DNA of 64,000 bases from Streptococcus henryi DSM 19005 (GCF_000376985.1 NZ_AQYA01000037.1:62001-126000); one strand, 5' to 3'. Counted from the first letter of the stretch, positions 8,391 through 18,078 are shown. Notes: generated by a model from the letters alone, not told the origin. A program made the numbers and translations.

Positions 8391-9698
8391 ATGGAAGATT
8401 GGGAAAAACGGAATTTTTTAGATAGACAGAATCAAGAAATTAGTCGTCAGAATGACTTATTAGAGGAAAAGAATCGCTTAGCAAAGGAACAAAATGAAGC
8501 GTTGAGACAATCAAACCTTGATGCTAAGTGGAGAGAAGAACAGTATCGCCGTGAGCAAAGAGAAATAGAAGATATAAAACGTATCGAGCGTTTTGAAAAA
8601 GACATGGATGACCGTATCTACAAACTTAAGTTAGATATTGCTAAAACGAAAGATGAAACGATAAGATATGCATTACAAGGGATTTTAGATGAAGAAATCC
8701 AAAAACGCAATAAATACTATCAAGAGAGAGAAGCACATCAACTCGAAAAAAGAAGACAAGTTCGACGCTATAAAACTATTTCTCTTATAAAAAATATTAT
8801 TTTCACAGTGCTTGGCCTGACAATTTTATTCGCCATTTTAACTGTCTATTTATCTTCAAGTAACAATGATTCTGCTAGAGAGTCATTTGGAACTAAATTA
8901 GCTATGTCTGGTACAGTTAAAAAAGATATAGATGAAGATAGCAATCTAAGTACTTCGGTTAGTAGCAAGACAAACAAGGAAGTTCGTCATTCAATTAAAC
9001 AGGAAAATGAAAAATCCAGCAGTTTGGTAAGCGAGAGGTTACAAGTTGATGTAACTGCTGATGATATAAGTATAAGAGAATCCGCAAGTTTAAGTGCAAA
9101 AGTTGTAGGAGTTTGTCCAAAAGGAGTTTATACTATTGTTGAAACGACATCTGGTGATGGCTATACATGGGGAAGACTGAAATCAGGGAAAGGGTGGATA
9201 GCCTTGGATAGCACAGAAAAAATGAATAGTGAATCTATAACGGAAGGTAGCGATACAAGTGCTGAATGGGAGAGACCTTATCACAATTATTACGTAGCTT
9301 CGTCATCTTCCACATTGATGATGGCTGGATTTAAATTGGAGTCTAATGGAAAAGTAACACTATACAGGTCTGGTGCAGAGATACTGTTGGCAAACTCTGG
9401 AAATCCAGTTGAAGGAAGATATACAATCGAATCTTATAACTCAACTGAACAAGTCACTTCCTTTGAAATTACACAAAGAACAATAGTTAATGGGGATATC
9501 CCAAATACGAAGAAGATATTACCTAATGTTATTATTCGAATTTATGTCTCCGCTGAAGAACTCCAAAAAGCTGGAGAATCAGTTTCAGAGGAACATAATT
9601 TAATCTATTATGGTTATTATAGTTATCTCGGTCAACATATTTTAACTGATGGAAATTCATCAGCTACACCACAGGTATTCTTCCAGGTTGGTGAGTAA
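8391..9698 (+). CDS. Membrane-anchored coiled-coil protein with bacterial SH3 domain
   Basis: 435 residues, 14 bases after the GIY-YIG gene, with GGAGAGGG before ATG. Residues 1-125 are highly charged and coiled-coil; one transmembrane helix spans about 130-155; a serine- and lysine-rich linker follows; residues about 215-275 look like an SH3b domain (SIRESASLSAKVVG, then WGRLKSGKGWIALDS). The C-terminal 150 residues are not recognised. The likely topology is a cytoplasmic coiled coil and an external SH3 domain that may touch the cell wall. Co-transcription with the nuclease-like protein suggests joint function. Confidence 0.75.
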   Translation: MEDWEKRNFLDRQNQEISRQNDLLEEKNRLAKEQNEALRQSNLDAKWREEQYRREQREIEDIKRIERFEKDMDDRIYKLKLDIAKTKDETIRYALQGILDEEIQKRNKYYQEREAHQLEKRRQVRRYKTISLIKNIIFTVLGLTILFAILTVYLSSSNNDSARESFGTKLAMSGTVKKDIDEDSNLSTSVSSKTNKEVRHSIKQENEKSSSLVSERLQVDVTADDISIRESASLSAKVVGVCPKGVYTIVETTSGDGYTWGRLKSGKGWIALDSTEKMNSESITEGSDTSAEWERPYHNYYVASSSSTLMMAGFKLESNGKVTLYRSGAEILLANSGNPVEGRYTIESYNSTEQVTSFEITQRTIVNGDIPNTKKILPNVIIRIYVSAEELQKAGESVSEEHNLIYYGYYSYLGQHILTDGNSSATPQVFFQVGE

Positions 9699-9712
9699 GA
9701 TAACTGTTTTAC

Positions 9713-9749
9713 AAAAAGTGCCAAATAAGAATCTACTTGGCACTTTTTT
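9713..9749 (+). terminator. Intrinsic terminator after the accessory pair
   Basis: Perfect 12-bp arms AAAAAGTGCCAA and TTGGCACTTTTT with a 12-base loop and a T run. It separates the accessory two-gene unit from the xseA operon. Confidence 0.88.
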
Positions 9750-9781
9750 CTGTCCATTTTTCTGAAAAACTTAGTGATTTT

Positions 9782-9790
9782 TGGTATAAT
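9782..9790 (+). promoter_or_regulatory. Extended -10 promoter for the xseA operon
   Basis: TGG followed by TATAAT makes an extended -10; the -35 region (CTGAAA) is weak. It would start transcription near 9797 and give a leader of about 95 bases that contains the stem-loop described next. Confidence 0.55.
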
Positions 9791-9814
9791 TGTATTACTA
9801 TACAGAAATGAACT

Positions 9815-9879
9815 TGGGCTCGGGTCCATGCAAAGAGAAGACTTTTTGCATTGACCCTTTAGCCCATAGTCTCTTATGG
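9815..9879 (+). promoter_or_regulatory. Structured 5' leader of xseA with alternative pairing
   Basis: Three nested helices: TGGGCT (9815-9820) with AGCCCA (9861-9866), GGGTC (9822-9826) with GACCC (9853-9857), ATGCAAA (9828-9834) with TTTGCAT (9845-9851), 18 bp in all. The last arm also contains CCATA (9864-9868), which can pair instead with TATGG (9875-9879) directly before the AAGGAG ribosome site. This could be a switch or a small RNA; I recognise no known family. Confidence 0.45.
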
Positions 9880-9892
9880 AAAGGAGTACTTG

Positions 9893-11233
9893 GTGCCAGA
9901 TTATTTATCGGTCACTTCTTTGACCAAGTATCTTAAATTGAAATTTGACCGTGATCCTTATTTGGAGCGGGTCTATTTGACTGGTCAGGTCTCCAATTTT
10001 AGGAAGCGTCCTAGCCACCAGTATTTCTCACTCAAGGACGAAAAAGCCGTTATTCAGGCTACCATGTGGGCTGGTGTTTACAAAAAGTTAGGTTTTGAGC
10101 TAGAAGAAGGCATGAAAATTAATGTCATTGGCCGTGTTCAGCTCTATGAACCAAGCGGATCTTATTCGATTGTCATTGAAAAAGCAGAGCCGGACGGTAT
10201 TGGTGCTCTTGCCCTCCAGTTTGAGCAACTCAAGAAAAAGTTAGCAGAAGCTGGCTATTTTGATGACCGTCATAAGCAGCCCCTGCCCCAATTTGCTAAA
10301 AAAATCGGGGTTATCACCAGTCCCAGCGGGGCGGTTATTCGTGATATTATCACAACTGTCAGTCGCCGGTTTCCTGGGATAGAAATTCTCCTCTTTCCGA
10401 CTAAGGTGCAGGGGGAAGGCAGTGCTCAGGAAGTCGCTGCTAACATAGCAGCTGCCAACCAGCGCGGAGACCTAGACTTGCTCATTGTTGGGCGTGGTGG
10501 AGGTTCCATCGAGGACCTCTGGGCCTTTAATGAAGAAATTGTGGTTCAGGCTATTTTCGAGAGCCGTCTCCCAGTCATTTCCAGCGTTGGACATGAAACG
10601 GATACGACCTTGGCTGATTTTGTGGCCGATCGCAGAGCAGCAACGCCAACAGCAGCAGCTGAATTAGCAACCCCTGTAACCAAGGTGGACATTGTTGCCT
10701 GGATTGCAGAGCGACAAAGTCGTGCCTACCAAGCTTTGCAACGCACTATCAGCTATAGACAGGAAAGGCTGGACAAGCTCCGCTCATCTGTCATCTTCAG
10801 ACAACCTGAAAGACTTTATGACGGCTATGTTCAGAAATTAGACCGCTTGACCACAAGTATGGTGACGAGATTGGAGAGCCAATTATCAGGAGCCAAACAA
10901 GCTCAAGCTCTCCTAAATCAGCGCTTATGGGCGGTGGATTTAAAAGCTAAGATTGGTCATTATCAAGAGCGCTTGGCAGTGCAGGAACGCCTGCTCAAGT
11001 CCAATATGACCAGTCAATACGACAGTAAGGTGTCCAGATTTGAAAAGGCTCAAGATGCGCTTTTGTCTCTTGATACCAGTCGTATTATCAAACGGGGCTA
11101 TGCTATGGTCCAAAAAAATGACAAAGTGGTGGCCAGCACTAAGGATATAGAAAAAGGCGATAAAATCAGTGTGTTTATGCGCGATGGTCGCCTAGAAGTT
11201 GAGGTAAATGATGTCAGACAAGAAAACATTTGA
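9893..11233 (+). CDS. xseA: Exodeoxyribonuclease VII large subunit
   Basis: 446 residues from GTG at 9893; AAGGAG ends six bases upstream, and the protein then begins [14 protein letters not shown] as in relatives, so the TTG at 9890 is less likely. ExoVII degrades single-stranded DNA to oligonucleotides. The OB-fold N terminus ([21 protein letters not shown]) and catalytic core ([52 protein letters not shown]) are intact, followed by the helical XseB-binding region. It overlaps xseB and heads the operon xseA-xseB-ispA-tlyA-argR-recN. Confidence 0.96.
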   Translation: MPDYLSVTSLTKYLKLKFDRDPYLERVYLTGQVSNFRKRPSHQYFSLKDEKAVIQATMWAGVYKKLGFELEEGMKINVIGRVQLYEPSGSYSIVIEKAEPDGIGALALQFEQLKKKLAEAGYFDDRHKQPLPQFAKKIGVITSPSGAVIRDIITTVSRRFPGIEILLFPTKVQGEGSAQEVAANIAAANQRGDLDLLIVGRGGGSIEDLWAFNEEIVVQAIFESRLPVISSVGHETDTTLADFVADRRAATPTAAAELATPVTKVDIVAWIAERQSRAYQALQRTISYRQERLDKLRSSVIFRQPERLYDGYVQKLDRLTTSMVTRLESQLSGAKQAQALLNQRLWAVDLKAKIGHYQERLAVQERLLKSNMTSQYDSKVSRFEKAQDALLSLDTSRIIKRGYAMVQKNDKVVASTKDIEKGDKISVFMRDGRLEVEVNDVRQENI

Positions 11234-11426
11234 GGAAAATCTCCAGGATTTGGAGGCTATTGTAGCTAAATTGGAAAATGGCGATGTGGCTTTGGAAGAT
11301 GCCATTGCTGAATTCCAAAAAGGCATGTTGCTATCTAAAGATTTGCAAAAGACCCTTCAAGAAGCTGAACAGACCTTGGTTAAGGTGATGCAGGCCGATG
11401 GCAGTGAAAAAGAGATGGATGCCTAA
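11211..11426 (+). CDS. xseB: Exodeoxyribonuclease VII small subunit
   Basis: 71 residues, family length. ATG at 11211 is preferred over the adjacent ATG at 11208 because GAGGT lies five rather than two bases before it. The sequence ([29 protein letters not shown]) is the standard two-helix XseB fold that packs on the XseA stalk. The start lies within the xseA 3' end and the stop shares one base with the ispA start, implying translational coupling. Confidence 0.95.
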   Translation: MSDKKTFEENLQDLEAIVAKLENGDVALEDAIAEFQKGMLLSKDLQKTLQEAEQTLVKVMQADGSEKEMDA

Positions 11427-12292
11427 TGGATAAACTAGTAGGAATTGATGAGGCCATCCGTCGTTATTATAGTCAGAAGGCTGTTTCAGAGAATTTAATT
11501 CAAGCTATCTTGTATTCTGTAGATGCAGGCGGTAAGAGGATTCGTCCCCTTATCTTACTCGAAATTCTAGAGGGATTTGGACTCCAATTGACAGATGCCC
11601 ATTTCGACGTAGCTGCGGCCTTGGAGATGATTCACACAGGTAGCCTTATTCACGATGATTTACCGGCTATGGATAATGATGATTATCGCCGTGGGCGTTT
11701 GACCAATCATAAAAAATTCAATGAGGCAACAGCTATTTTAGCTGGGGATTCCCTTTTTTTGGATCCTTATGGACTTATTGCCGAAGCAGACTTGTCGGCA
11801 ACTATTAAGCTGGATTTGGTACGTGAGCTTTCTTATGCTTCTGGTACTTTTGGCATGGTTGGCGGACAGCTTTTGGATATGGAAGGTGAAGAGCATCAGC
11901 TGACCCTAGCTGAACTTGAGCTCATTCATGCTAACAAAACAGGTAAGCTTTTGGCTTTTCCTTTTGTAGCGGCTGGAATCATAGCAGAGCTGGAAGTAGA
12001 CCAGATTGCTGCCTTAGGTAAGGCAGGTCAATTAGTTGGTTTAGCTTTCCAAGTGCGAGATGACATTCTAGATGTGACTGCGACCTTTGAGGAAATTGGC
12101 AAGACGCCACAGAAGGATTTGTTAGCTGAGAAGTCAACTTATCCAAGTCTTCTAGGTTTAGAAAAATCTTATGAAATCTTAGAGGATTCTCTTAATCAAG
12201 CGCAGGCCATTTTCCAAAAACTTCAAGAAAATCAAGGATTTGATCCTCAAAGAATTAATCAAGTCATAGAAAGGTTACGACTCAATGGCTAA
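11426..12292 (+). CDS. ispA: Farnesyl diphosphate synthase
   Basis: 288 residues, trans-type polyprenyl synthase of isoprenoid synthesis. It joins isopentenyl diphosphate to dimethylallyl and geranyl diphosphate. Key motifs are GGKRIRP, the first aspartate motif DDLPAMDND and the second DDILD, with GQLLDMEGE between. Start overlaps the xseB stop by one base; stop overlaps the tlyA start by eight bases. Could be called fps; chain length is inferred from family. Confidence 0.94.
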   Translation: MDKLVGIDEAIRRYYSQKAVSENLIQAILYSVDAGGKRIRPLILLEILEGFGLQLTDAHFDVAAALEMIHTGSLIHDDLPAMDNDDYRRGRLTNHKKFNEATAILAGDSLFLDPYGLIAEADLSATIKLDLVRELSYASGTFGMVGGQLLDMEGEEHQLTLAELELIHANKTGKLLAFPFVAAGIIAELEVDQIAALGKAGQLVGLAFQVRDDILDVTATFEEIGKTPQKDLLAEKSTYPSLLGLEKSYEILEDSLNQAQAIFQKLQENQGFDPQRINQVIERLRLNG

Positions 12293-13112
12293 GGAACGTG
12301 TGGATGTTTTAGCATATAAGCAAGGTCTGTTTGAAACGCGTGAGCAGGCTAAACGTGGTGTTATGGCGGGGCTGGTGGTCAATGTTATCAATGGTCAACG
12401 TTATGATAAGCCAGGCGAGAAAATTGCTGATGATACCGAGCTCAAACTAAAGGGTGAAAAGCTCAAGTATGTCAGCCGAGGCGGATTGAAACTTGAAAAA
12501 GCCTTGAAAGTCTTCGAGCTTTCAGTAGACGGTCTGACTACCATTGACATTGGTGCTTCAACAGGTGGTTTTACAGACGTTATGCTGCAAAACGGTGCTA
12601 AACTGGTTTATGCCGTTGATGTTGGTACCAATCAGCTGGTTTGGAAGCTTCGTCAGGATGAGCGCGTGCGTTCTATGGAACAGTATAATTTTCGTTATGC
12701 TCAAGCCGAGGATTTTACGGAAGGTCTGCCTGCATTTGCTAGCATTGATGTTAGCTTTATTTCCCTAAACCTGATTTTGCCCGCGCTAGCTGATATTTTG
12801 CTGGATGGTGGTCAGGTTGTGGCTCTTGTTAAACCTCAATTTGAAGCAGGGCGTGAGCAAATTGGCAAGAATGGTATTGTTCGTGATAAAGCCGTACATG
12901 AAAAAGTTTTAGAAAAAGTGACAGATTTCGCAGTGGATTTCGGATTTACAGTTAAGGGACTTGATTTTTCACCTATTCAAGGGGGACATGGAAATATTGA
13001 GTTTTTGATGTTATTAGAGAAATCTGATTTTCCAGAAAATCAAGTAGAGTCACAAATTGAAGAGATTACAGAAAAAGCACATAAGGAATTTAAGAAGAAT
13101 GAAGAAGAATGA
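12285..13112 (+). CDS. tlyA: TlyA-family rRNA 2'-O-methyltransferase (hemolysin A-like)
   Basis: 275 residues. An S4 RNA-binding domain at residues 1-60 precedes an FtsJ-like methyltransferase with DIGASTGGFTDV (SAM site), VDVGTNQL and a VKPQFE segment. The family methylates rRNA cytidines, though many members are annotated as hemolysin A or YqxC. It lies between ispA and argR, the usual streptococcal order. Confidence 0.93.
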   Translation: MAKERVDVLAYKQGLFETREQAKRGVMAGLVVNVINGQRYDKPGEKIADDTELKLKGEKLKYVSRGGLKLEKALKVFELSVDGLTTIDIGASTGGFTDVMLQNGAKLVYAVDVGTNQLVWKLRQDERVRSMEQYNFRYAQAEDFTEGLPAFASIDVSFISLNLILPALADILLDGGQVVALVKPQFEAGREQIGKNGIVRDKAVHEKVLEKVTDFAVDFGFTVKGLDFSPIQGGHGNIEFLMLLEKSDFPENQVESQIEEITEKAHKEFKKNEEE

Positions 13113-13566
13113 ACGTTTAGCACTTATCAAAATGCTAGTCTTGGAAAATGAAATATCAACACAGCATGACTTGTTGAAAATGTTGGAAGCAGAAGGTTTA
13201 ACCCTTACTCAGGCTACTATTTCTAGAGACATGAACGAAATCGGTATTGTCAAAGTACCATCTCCTTCAGGACGTTATGTTTATGGCATCAAAAAAGAAA
13301 CAAAGAAAGTTTCAACTCAGCCTAGACCGATTAAAAGTACTGTTTTGGCTATTTCTGAACCAGTTGTTGGTTTGGAAAATATGCTCCACTTGGATGTCAT
13401 TCCTGGGAATACGCGTCTCATTAAAAAATTCATTATTGAAGATTTTAAAGATGATATTTTTAGTGTCATCTCAGATGATGACAGTCTCTTGGTAGTAACT
13501 AAGACAGCTGAGGGAGCCGAGGCTGTTCGAAATGAAGTTGAAAAGTGGATGACTATCAAAAATTAA
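13099..13566 (+). CDS. argR: Arginine repressor ArgR/AhrC family
   Basis: 155 residues from ATG at 13099 (MKKNERLALIKMLV); the longer in-frame start at 13057 lies deep in tlyA and has no family match. The N-terminal winged helix reads LTQATISRDMNEIGIVKV. The C-terminal oligomerisation and arginine-binding domain shows the usual GNTRLIKKFI position, here with EDFKDDIFSVISDDDSLLVVTK. In streptococci one of several ArgR paralogues is always found next to recN, and this is that one. Confidence 0.94.
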   Translation: MKKNERLALIKMLVLENEISTQHDLLKMLEAEGLTLTQATISRDMNEIGIVKVPSPSGRYVYGIKKETKKVSTQPRPIKSTVLAISEPVVGLENMLHLDVIPGNTRLIKKFIIEDFKDDIFSVISDDDSLLVVTKTAEGAEAVRNEVEKWMTIKN

Positions 13567-13578
13567 GAAGAGGTAGCT

Positions 13579-15249
13579 ATGCTATTAGAAATTTCCATAA
13601 AAAACTTTGCCATTATTGAGGAAATTTCCCTCACATTTGACAATGGTATGACTGTTTTAACCGGTGAGACTGGTGCAGGGAAATCGATTATTATTGATGC
13701 CATGAATCTCATGTTAGGAGCTCGATCTAGTGTCGAAGTTATACGACATGGTGCTCAGAAAGCTGAGATTGAAGGCTTTTTCTCGATTGAAAAGGATAAT
13801 GCTGCGCTTAAAGCGATTTTAGAAGACAATGGTATTCTTGCTTCAGATGAGTTGATTATTCGCAGAGAAATTCTTCAAAATGGAAGAAGTGTCAGTCGTA
13901 TCAATGGTCATATGGTAAATCTAGCGACATTACGGTCAGTAGGGCAATTTCTTGTTGATATTCATGGGCAACATGATCAGGAAGAGCTAATGAAACCCAA
14001 TAGACATATCAATATGTTGGATGCTTTTGGCAACGAAACTTTCTGGGAAGTTAAAAAGCAGTACCAAGATTGCTTTGACCAGTATCGCAGTTTAAGAAAA
14101 CGTGTTCTAGATAAGCAGAAAAATGAGCTTGAACATAAGTCACGTATCGAGATGTTGGAATTTCAAATAGCAGAAATTGAATCTGTTGCTTTGAAATCAG
14201 GTGAGGACAAGGAACTTCAGCTACAACGTGAAAAATTGCTCAATCATAAACAGATTGCTGATACCTTAACGAATGCCTATGTCATGTTGGATAATGATGA
14301 TTTTTCTAGTTTATCAAATATTCGTTCGGCAATGAATGACCTGCTAACGCTTGAGGATTTTGATCCAGAATACAAGGAAATGTCCACAAGCCTATCAGAG
14401 TCATATTATGTTCTGGAAGAAGTCACGAAACGTTTAGGTGATGTGATTGATGATTTAGATTTTGATGGAGCTTTATTGCAGCAAATTGAAGCTAGATTGG
14501 ATGTCATAAACAGTATCACTCGTAAATATGGAGGCAGTGTTGATGATGTCCTAGATTACTTTGATAATATCAGTAAAGAATACGGTCTTTTGACTGGAAA
14601 TGAAGAATCAACTGATGATATGGAAAAAGAGTTAAAACTCTTAGAAAAAGAGCTGGTTCTAGCGGCAACTAATCTCAGTCAGGGTCGTCATGAATTGGCA
14701 AAGATTTTAGAAACTGATATCAAGCAAGAGTTGTCAGACCTCTATATGGAAAAAGCAGACTTCCAAGTTCACTTTGAAAAGAGCAAATTCAATCGTGAAG
14801 GAAATGAGGCTGTTACCTTTAATATCTCAACTAACCCTGGAGAAGGATTTAAACCATTGGTCAAAGTTGCATCTGGCGGAGAGTTGTCACGTCTAATGCT
14901 AGCAATAAAATCAGCTTTTTCACGCAGAGAAGATAAGACTAGTATTGTTTTTGACGAAGTGGATACCGGAGTTTCGGGTAGAGTCGCGCAAGCAATTGCC
15001 CAAAAAATTTATAAAATCGGAAGCCATGGTCAAGTATTGGCAATCTCCCATTTGCCTCAAGTTATTGCAATTGCTGATTATCAATTTTTTATTGAAAAGA
15101 GAAGCAGTGAAACTTCAACAGTTTCGACAGTTCGATTGCTTACTGATGAAGAGAGAATTGAAGAAATTGCCAAGATGTTGGCGGGTTCAGATGTGACTAA
15201 TACTGCAAGGCAACAAGCAAAAGAACTATTATCTGGTTTGAAATCTTAA
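13579..15249 (+). CDS. recN: DNA repair protein RecN
   Basis: 556 residues, full length. SMC-like ATPase acting in double-strand break repair. Walker A GETGAGKS lies at residues 30-37, the hinge and coiled coil occupy the middle, the signature SGGELSRLMLAIKS and Walker B IVFDEVDTGVSG lie near the C terminus, with ISHLPQV as H-loop. Last gene of the operon; a strong terminator follows. Confidence 0.96.
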   Translation: MLLEISIKNFAIIEEISLTFDNGMTVLTGETGAGKSIIIDAMNLMLGARSSVEVIRHGAQKAEIEGFFSIEKDNAALKAILEDNGILASDELIIRREILQNGRSVSRINGHMVNLATLRSVGQFLVDIHGQHDQEELMKPNRHINMLDAFGNETFWEVKKQYQDCFDQYRSLRKRVLDKQKNELEHKSRIEMLEFQIAEIESVALKSGEDKELQLQREKLLNHKQIADTLTNAYVMLDNDDFSSLSNIRSAMNDLLTLEDFDPEYKEMSTSLSESYYVLEEVTKRLGDVIDDLDFDGALLQQIEARLDVINSITRKYGGSVDDVLDYFDNISKEYGLLTGNEESTDDMEKELKLLEKELVLAATNLSQGRHELAKILETDIKQELSDLYMEKADFQVHFEKSKFNREGNEAVTFNISTNPGEGFKPLVKVASGGELSRLMLAIKSAFSRREDKTSIVFDEVDTGVSGRVAQAIAQKIYKIGSHGQVLAISHLPQVIAIADYQFFIEKRSSETSTVSTVRLLTDEERIEEIAKMLAGSDVTNTARQQAKELLSGLKS

Positions 15250-15268
15250 GACATACTTTTCTTATATG

Positions 15269-15320
15269 GATTGGAATAAAATCTAAGTTTTAAAAATTAG
15301 ATTTACTCCAATCTTTTTTT
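15269..15320 (+). terminator. Intrinsic terminator of the recN operon
   Basis: Outer arms GATTGGA/TCCAATC and inner arms AAATCTAA/TTAGATTT, then seven T. A clear strong terminator 20 bases after the recN stop. Confidence 0.88.
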
Positions 15321-15389
15321 GTAAGAAAAAGTTCGTGTTCTACTTGCTGAAATTCAATTCATTACCCAATTTTATATATTTTTATGAAC

Positions 15390-15420
15390 AAAAAGTCAAT
15401 TTGTCGTAAAAAAGTCAATT
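15390..15420 (+). repeat. Short direct repeat in the gap before the FUSC gene
   Basis: AAAAAGTCAATT occurs at 15390-15401 and 15409-15420, 19 bp apart, inside the AT-rich 325-base gap between recN and the FUSC gene. It could be an operator near the promoter of that gene. I see no other gene in the gap. Confidence 0.4.
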
Positions 15421-15574
15421 ATTTTATCGTGTCACCTTTAAAATATGATAGAATAGTTACTAAAGAAAATCCATATTTCTGAATAAAAATCTTGGCAGGG
15501 TATTTTTTGTGAATCAACCGCTGAAGCCAAATAAATAAAAAATATAAAGGAGAACTTGTAGAACTAAAAAGACG

Positions 15575-16126
15575 ATGCTTATGATTTATATAAAAAGACT
15601 TAATAATTACTTGTCACGTTATCGCTTTGATCCAAAAAAATTTAAACTGGGTTTTCGAACGCTAAAAACTGGTTTAGCTGTATTTACTGTCCTGTTACTC
15701 TTTCACTTTTTTGGTTGGCAAGGAACTCAAATTGGTACATTGACAGCAGTTTTCAGTCTACGAGAAGACTTTGATAAAACAGTTCATTTTGGTATTTCTC
15801 GTGTAATTGGTAACAGTGTTGGTGGCTTTTTATCGCTTGTTTTTTTCTTGCTCAATCAATTTTTTGGATATGAATTTTGGGTAACTCTCATTTTTGTCCC
15901 AATTTTTACCATGTTGGGTATTATGATTAATGTAGCTATTGATAATAAGGCTGGAATTATTGGAGGGACATCAGCTCTGCTAATCATCACGCTGTCCATT
16001 CCGTCTCATGAAACAATTGTTTATGTCTTTGCAAGAATCTTTGAAACGTTTTGCGGTGTCTTTATTGCTACCTTAATAAATACTGATGTTGATAAGATAA
16101 GGAAGAAAATACACAGTCGATTGTAA
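15575..16126 (+). CDS. Aromatic acid exporter/FUSC-like membrane protein
   Basis: 183 residues with four to five hydrophobic segments. LGFRTLKTGLAVFTVLLLFHFFGWQGTQIGTLTAVFSLREDFDKTV is close to the ArAE_1/YgaE family of integral membrane proteins. The AAAGGAG site at 15547-15553 is about 21 bases from ATG 15575 and 27 from ATG 15581, longer than normal, so the start is not certain. The C-terminal soluble domain of longer relatives is missing. Substrate unknown. Confidence 0.8.
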   Translation: MLMIYIKRLNNYLSRYRFDPKKFKLGFRTLKTGLAVFTVLLLFHFFGWQGTQIGTLTAVFSLREDFDKTVHFGISRVIGNSVGGFLSLVFFLLNQFFGYEFWVTLIFVPIFTMLGIMINVAIDNKAGIIGGTSALLIITLSIPSHETIVYVFARIFETFCGVFIATLINTDVDKIRKKIHSRL

Positions 16127-16140
16127 AAAATTTAAAATGA

Positions 16141-16193
16141 TGTCAGAAAATCTAACATTATCTATTGACAAGGTTATTTTTTCAGACTATAAT
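16141..16193 (+). promoter_or_regulatory. glnRA promoter with GlnR box
   Basis: TGTCA-N7-TAACA at 16141-16157 matches the GlnR/TnrA operator consensus TGTNA-N7-TNACA. Eight bases later come TTGACA (16165-16170), a 17-bp spacer and TATAAT (16188-16193). In Gram-positives GlnR represses its own operon when glutamine is high; the box just upstream of the -35 fits this. Confidence 0.88.
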
Positions 16194-16215
16194 ATGAAAG
16201 TGAAAGGAGGGAGTC

Positions 16216-16584
16216 ATGAAAGAAAAAGAACTCAGACGTTCAATGGCTGTATTTCCGATTGGTACAGTAATGAAGTTGACGGATTTAACCGCTCGTCAGA
16301 TTCGCTACTACGAAGATCAGGGATTAATCCAACCAGAAAGGACGGAAGGCAATCGCCGTATGTATTCACTAAATGACATGGATAGATTATTGGAAATCAA
16401 GGATTTTCTCAATGAAGGTCTAAACATTGCAGCTATAAAACGTGAATATGCGGATAGACAAGAAAAAGCTGTTCAGAAACAAAAGGCTTTGACTGATGCT
16501 GATGTTCGTCGAATCTTACAAGATGAACTCCGTAATCAAGGACGTTTTGCAAGTCCTACCCCATTTAGTAATTGGCGTGTTTAA
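16216..16584 (+). CDS. glnR: MerR-family nitrogen regulator GlnR
   Basis: 122 residues, preceded by AAAGGAGGG. The MerR winged HTH reads FPIGTVMKLTDLTARQIRYYEDQGLIQPERTEGNRRMYS. The C-terminal tail (GRFASPTPFSNWRV) is short as in GlnR, where it senses feedback-inhibited glutamine synthetase. It is directly upstream of glnA and has its own GlnR box, so autoregulation is expected. Confidence 0.95.
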   Translation: MKEKELRRSMAVFPIGTVMKLTDLTARQIRYYEDQGLIQPERTEGNRRMYSLNDMDRLLEIKDFLNEGLNIAAIKREYADRQEKAVQKQKALTDADVRRILQDELRNQGRFASPTPFSNWRV

Positions 16585-16599
16585 TACACTATTGACACC

Positions 16600-16627
16600 T
16601 CTCTATTTGGAAATCTCCAAATAGAGA
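16600..16627 (+). promoter_or_regulatory. Perfect intercistronic hairpin between glnR and glnA
   Basis: TCTCTATTTGGA and TCCAAATAGAGA form a perfect 12-bp stem with loop AATC. No T run follows, so it should not terminate fully; it could be a processing or stability element that sets the glnR:glnA ratio. A TTGACA hexamer lies at 16592-16597 but without a clear -10. Confidence 0.6.
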
Positions 16628-16670
16628 CGAAAATATCATATTCTTTTAGGTAAGAAGGAGACCTAACCAT

Positions 16671-18014
16671 ATGGCAATCACAGCAGCTGACATTCGTCGC
16701 GAAGTTAAAGAAAAAAATGTCACATTCCTACGTTTGATGTTCACTGATATTCTTGGTGTTATGAAAAACGTTGAAATTCCTGCAACAGATGAACAGGTTG
16801 AAAAAGTTTTATCAAACAAAGCTATGTTTGATGGCTCTTCAATTGAAGGTTTCGTTCGTATCAACGAATCTGATATGTATCTCTATCCAGACTTAGACAC
16901 TTGGACAGTATTCCCTTGGGGTGATGAAAACGGTGCGGTCGCCGGTTTGATTTGTGATATTTATACTTCAGCTGGTGAACCTTTTGCAGGTGATCCTCGA
17001 GGTAATTTGAAAAAAGCACTTCGCCATATGGAGAAAGCTGGTTTTAAATCTTTCAACTTAGGACCAGAACCAGAATTCTTCTTGTTGAAAATGGATGAGC
17101 TTGGAAATCCAACTCTTGAAGTAAATGACCACGGTGGTTATTTCGACCTTGCACCAACAGACTTAGCAGATAATACACGTCGTGAAATTGTGAATGTTTT
17201 GACTCAAATGGGATTTGAAGTTGAAGCCAGTCACCATGAAGTAGCGGTTGGTCAGCATGAAATTGACTTTAAGTATGCGGATGTTTTGAAAGCTTGTGAT
17301 AATATCCAAATCTTCAAACTTGTTGTTAAGACAATTGCACGTAAGCATGGACTTTATGCAACTTTCATGGCAAAACCTAAGTACGGCATCGCCGGTTCAG
17401 GTATGCACTGTAATATGTCTCTATTTGATGAAAATGGTAATGCTTTCTTTGATCCTAATGATCCAAGAGGTATGCAATTGTCAGAGATTGCTTACTATTT
17501 CTTAGGTGGTTTGATGAAACATGCGTATAGCTACACTGCTATCATGAATCCAACTGTTAACTCTTATAAACGTTTGGTTCCTGGTTTTGAAGCACCAGTT
17601 TATATCGCTTGGGCTGGTAGCAACCGTTCGCCATTGATTCGCGTTCCAGCTTCACGTGGTATGGGGACTCGTTTGGAACTCCGTTCAGTCGATCCAACTG
17701 CAAATCCCTACCTTGCCCTCACTGTTCTTCTCGAATCTGGACTTGATGGTATTGAGAATAAAATCGAAGCACCAGCACCAGTTGAATCTAACATCTATGT
17801 TATGACTGCTGCTGAGCGTAAAGAGGCTGGTATTATTGACCTTCCATCGACACTTCACAATGCTCTTAAAGCACTAGAAGAAGACGATGTGGTTAAAGCT
17901 GCACTTGGTGAACATATCACAACAAACTTCCTTGAAGCTAAACGTATTGAATGGGCGTCTTATGCCACATTCGTCTCACAATGGGAAGTAGATAGCTACC
18001 TCCATCTTTACTAA
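16671..18014 (+). CDS. glnA: Type I glutamine synthetase
   Basis: 447 residues, GSI-alpha length. Makes glutamine from glutamate and ammonia with ATP. Visible motifs are DGSSIEGF, the ATP-site [25 protein letters not shown] and the EAKRIEW C terminus. Relatives of this size lack the adenylylation loop and are controlled by feedback and GlnR. AAGGAG lies eight bases before the start. Terminator follows at 18079. Confidence 0.97.
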   Translation: MAITAADIRREVKEKNVTFLRLMFTDILGVMKNVEIPATDEQVEKVLSNKAMFDGSSIEGFVRINESDMYLYPDLDTWTVFPWGDENGAVAGLICDIYTSAGEPFAGDPRGNLKKALRHMEKAGFKSFNLGPEPEFFLLKMDELGNPTLEVNDHGGYFDLAPTDLADNTRREIVNVLTQMGFEVEASHHEVAVGQHEIDFKYADVLKACDNIQIFKLVVKTIARKHGLYATFMAKPKYGIAGSGMHCNMSLFDENGNAFFDPNDPRGMQLSEIAYYFLGGLMKHAYSYTAIMNPTVNSYKRLVPGFEAPVYIAWAGSNRSPLIRVPASRGMGTRLELRSVDPTANPYLALTVLLESGLDGIENKIEAPAPVESNIYVMTAAERKEAGIIDLPSTLHNALKALEEDDVVKAALGEHITTNFLEAKRIEWASYATFVSQWEVDSYLHLY

Positions 18015-18078
18015 AAATAGGTATTTAAGGTAAAATATTGTTCTTTTAAAGATTATTATTGCTGATAAATTAAAAATT

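Noticed and set aside
13057..13098. Longer N terminus for ArgR
   Set aside because: Lies in the tlyA coding region, without ribosome site, and does not fit the family start.
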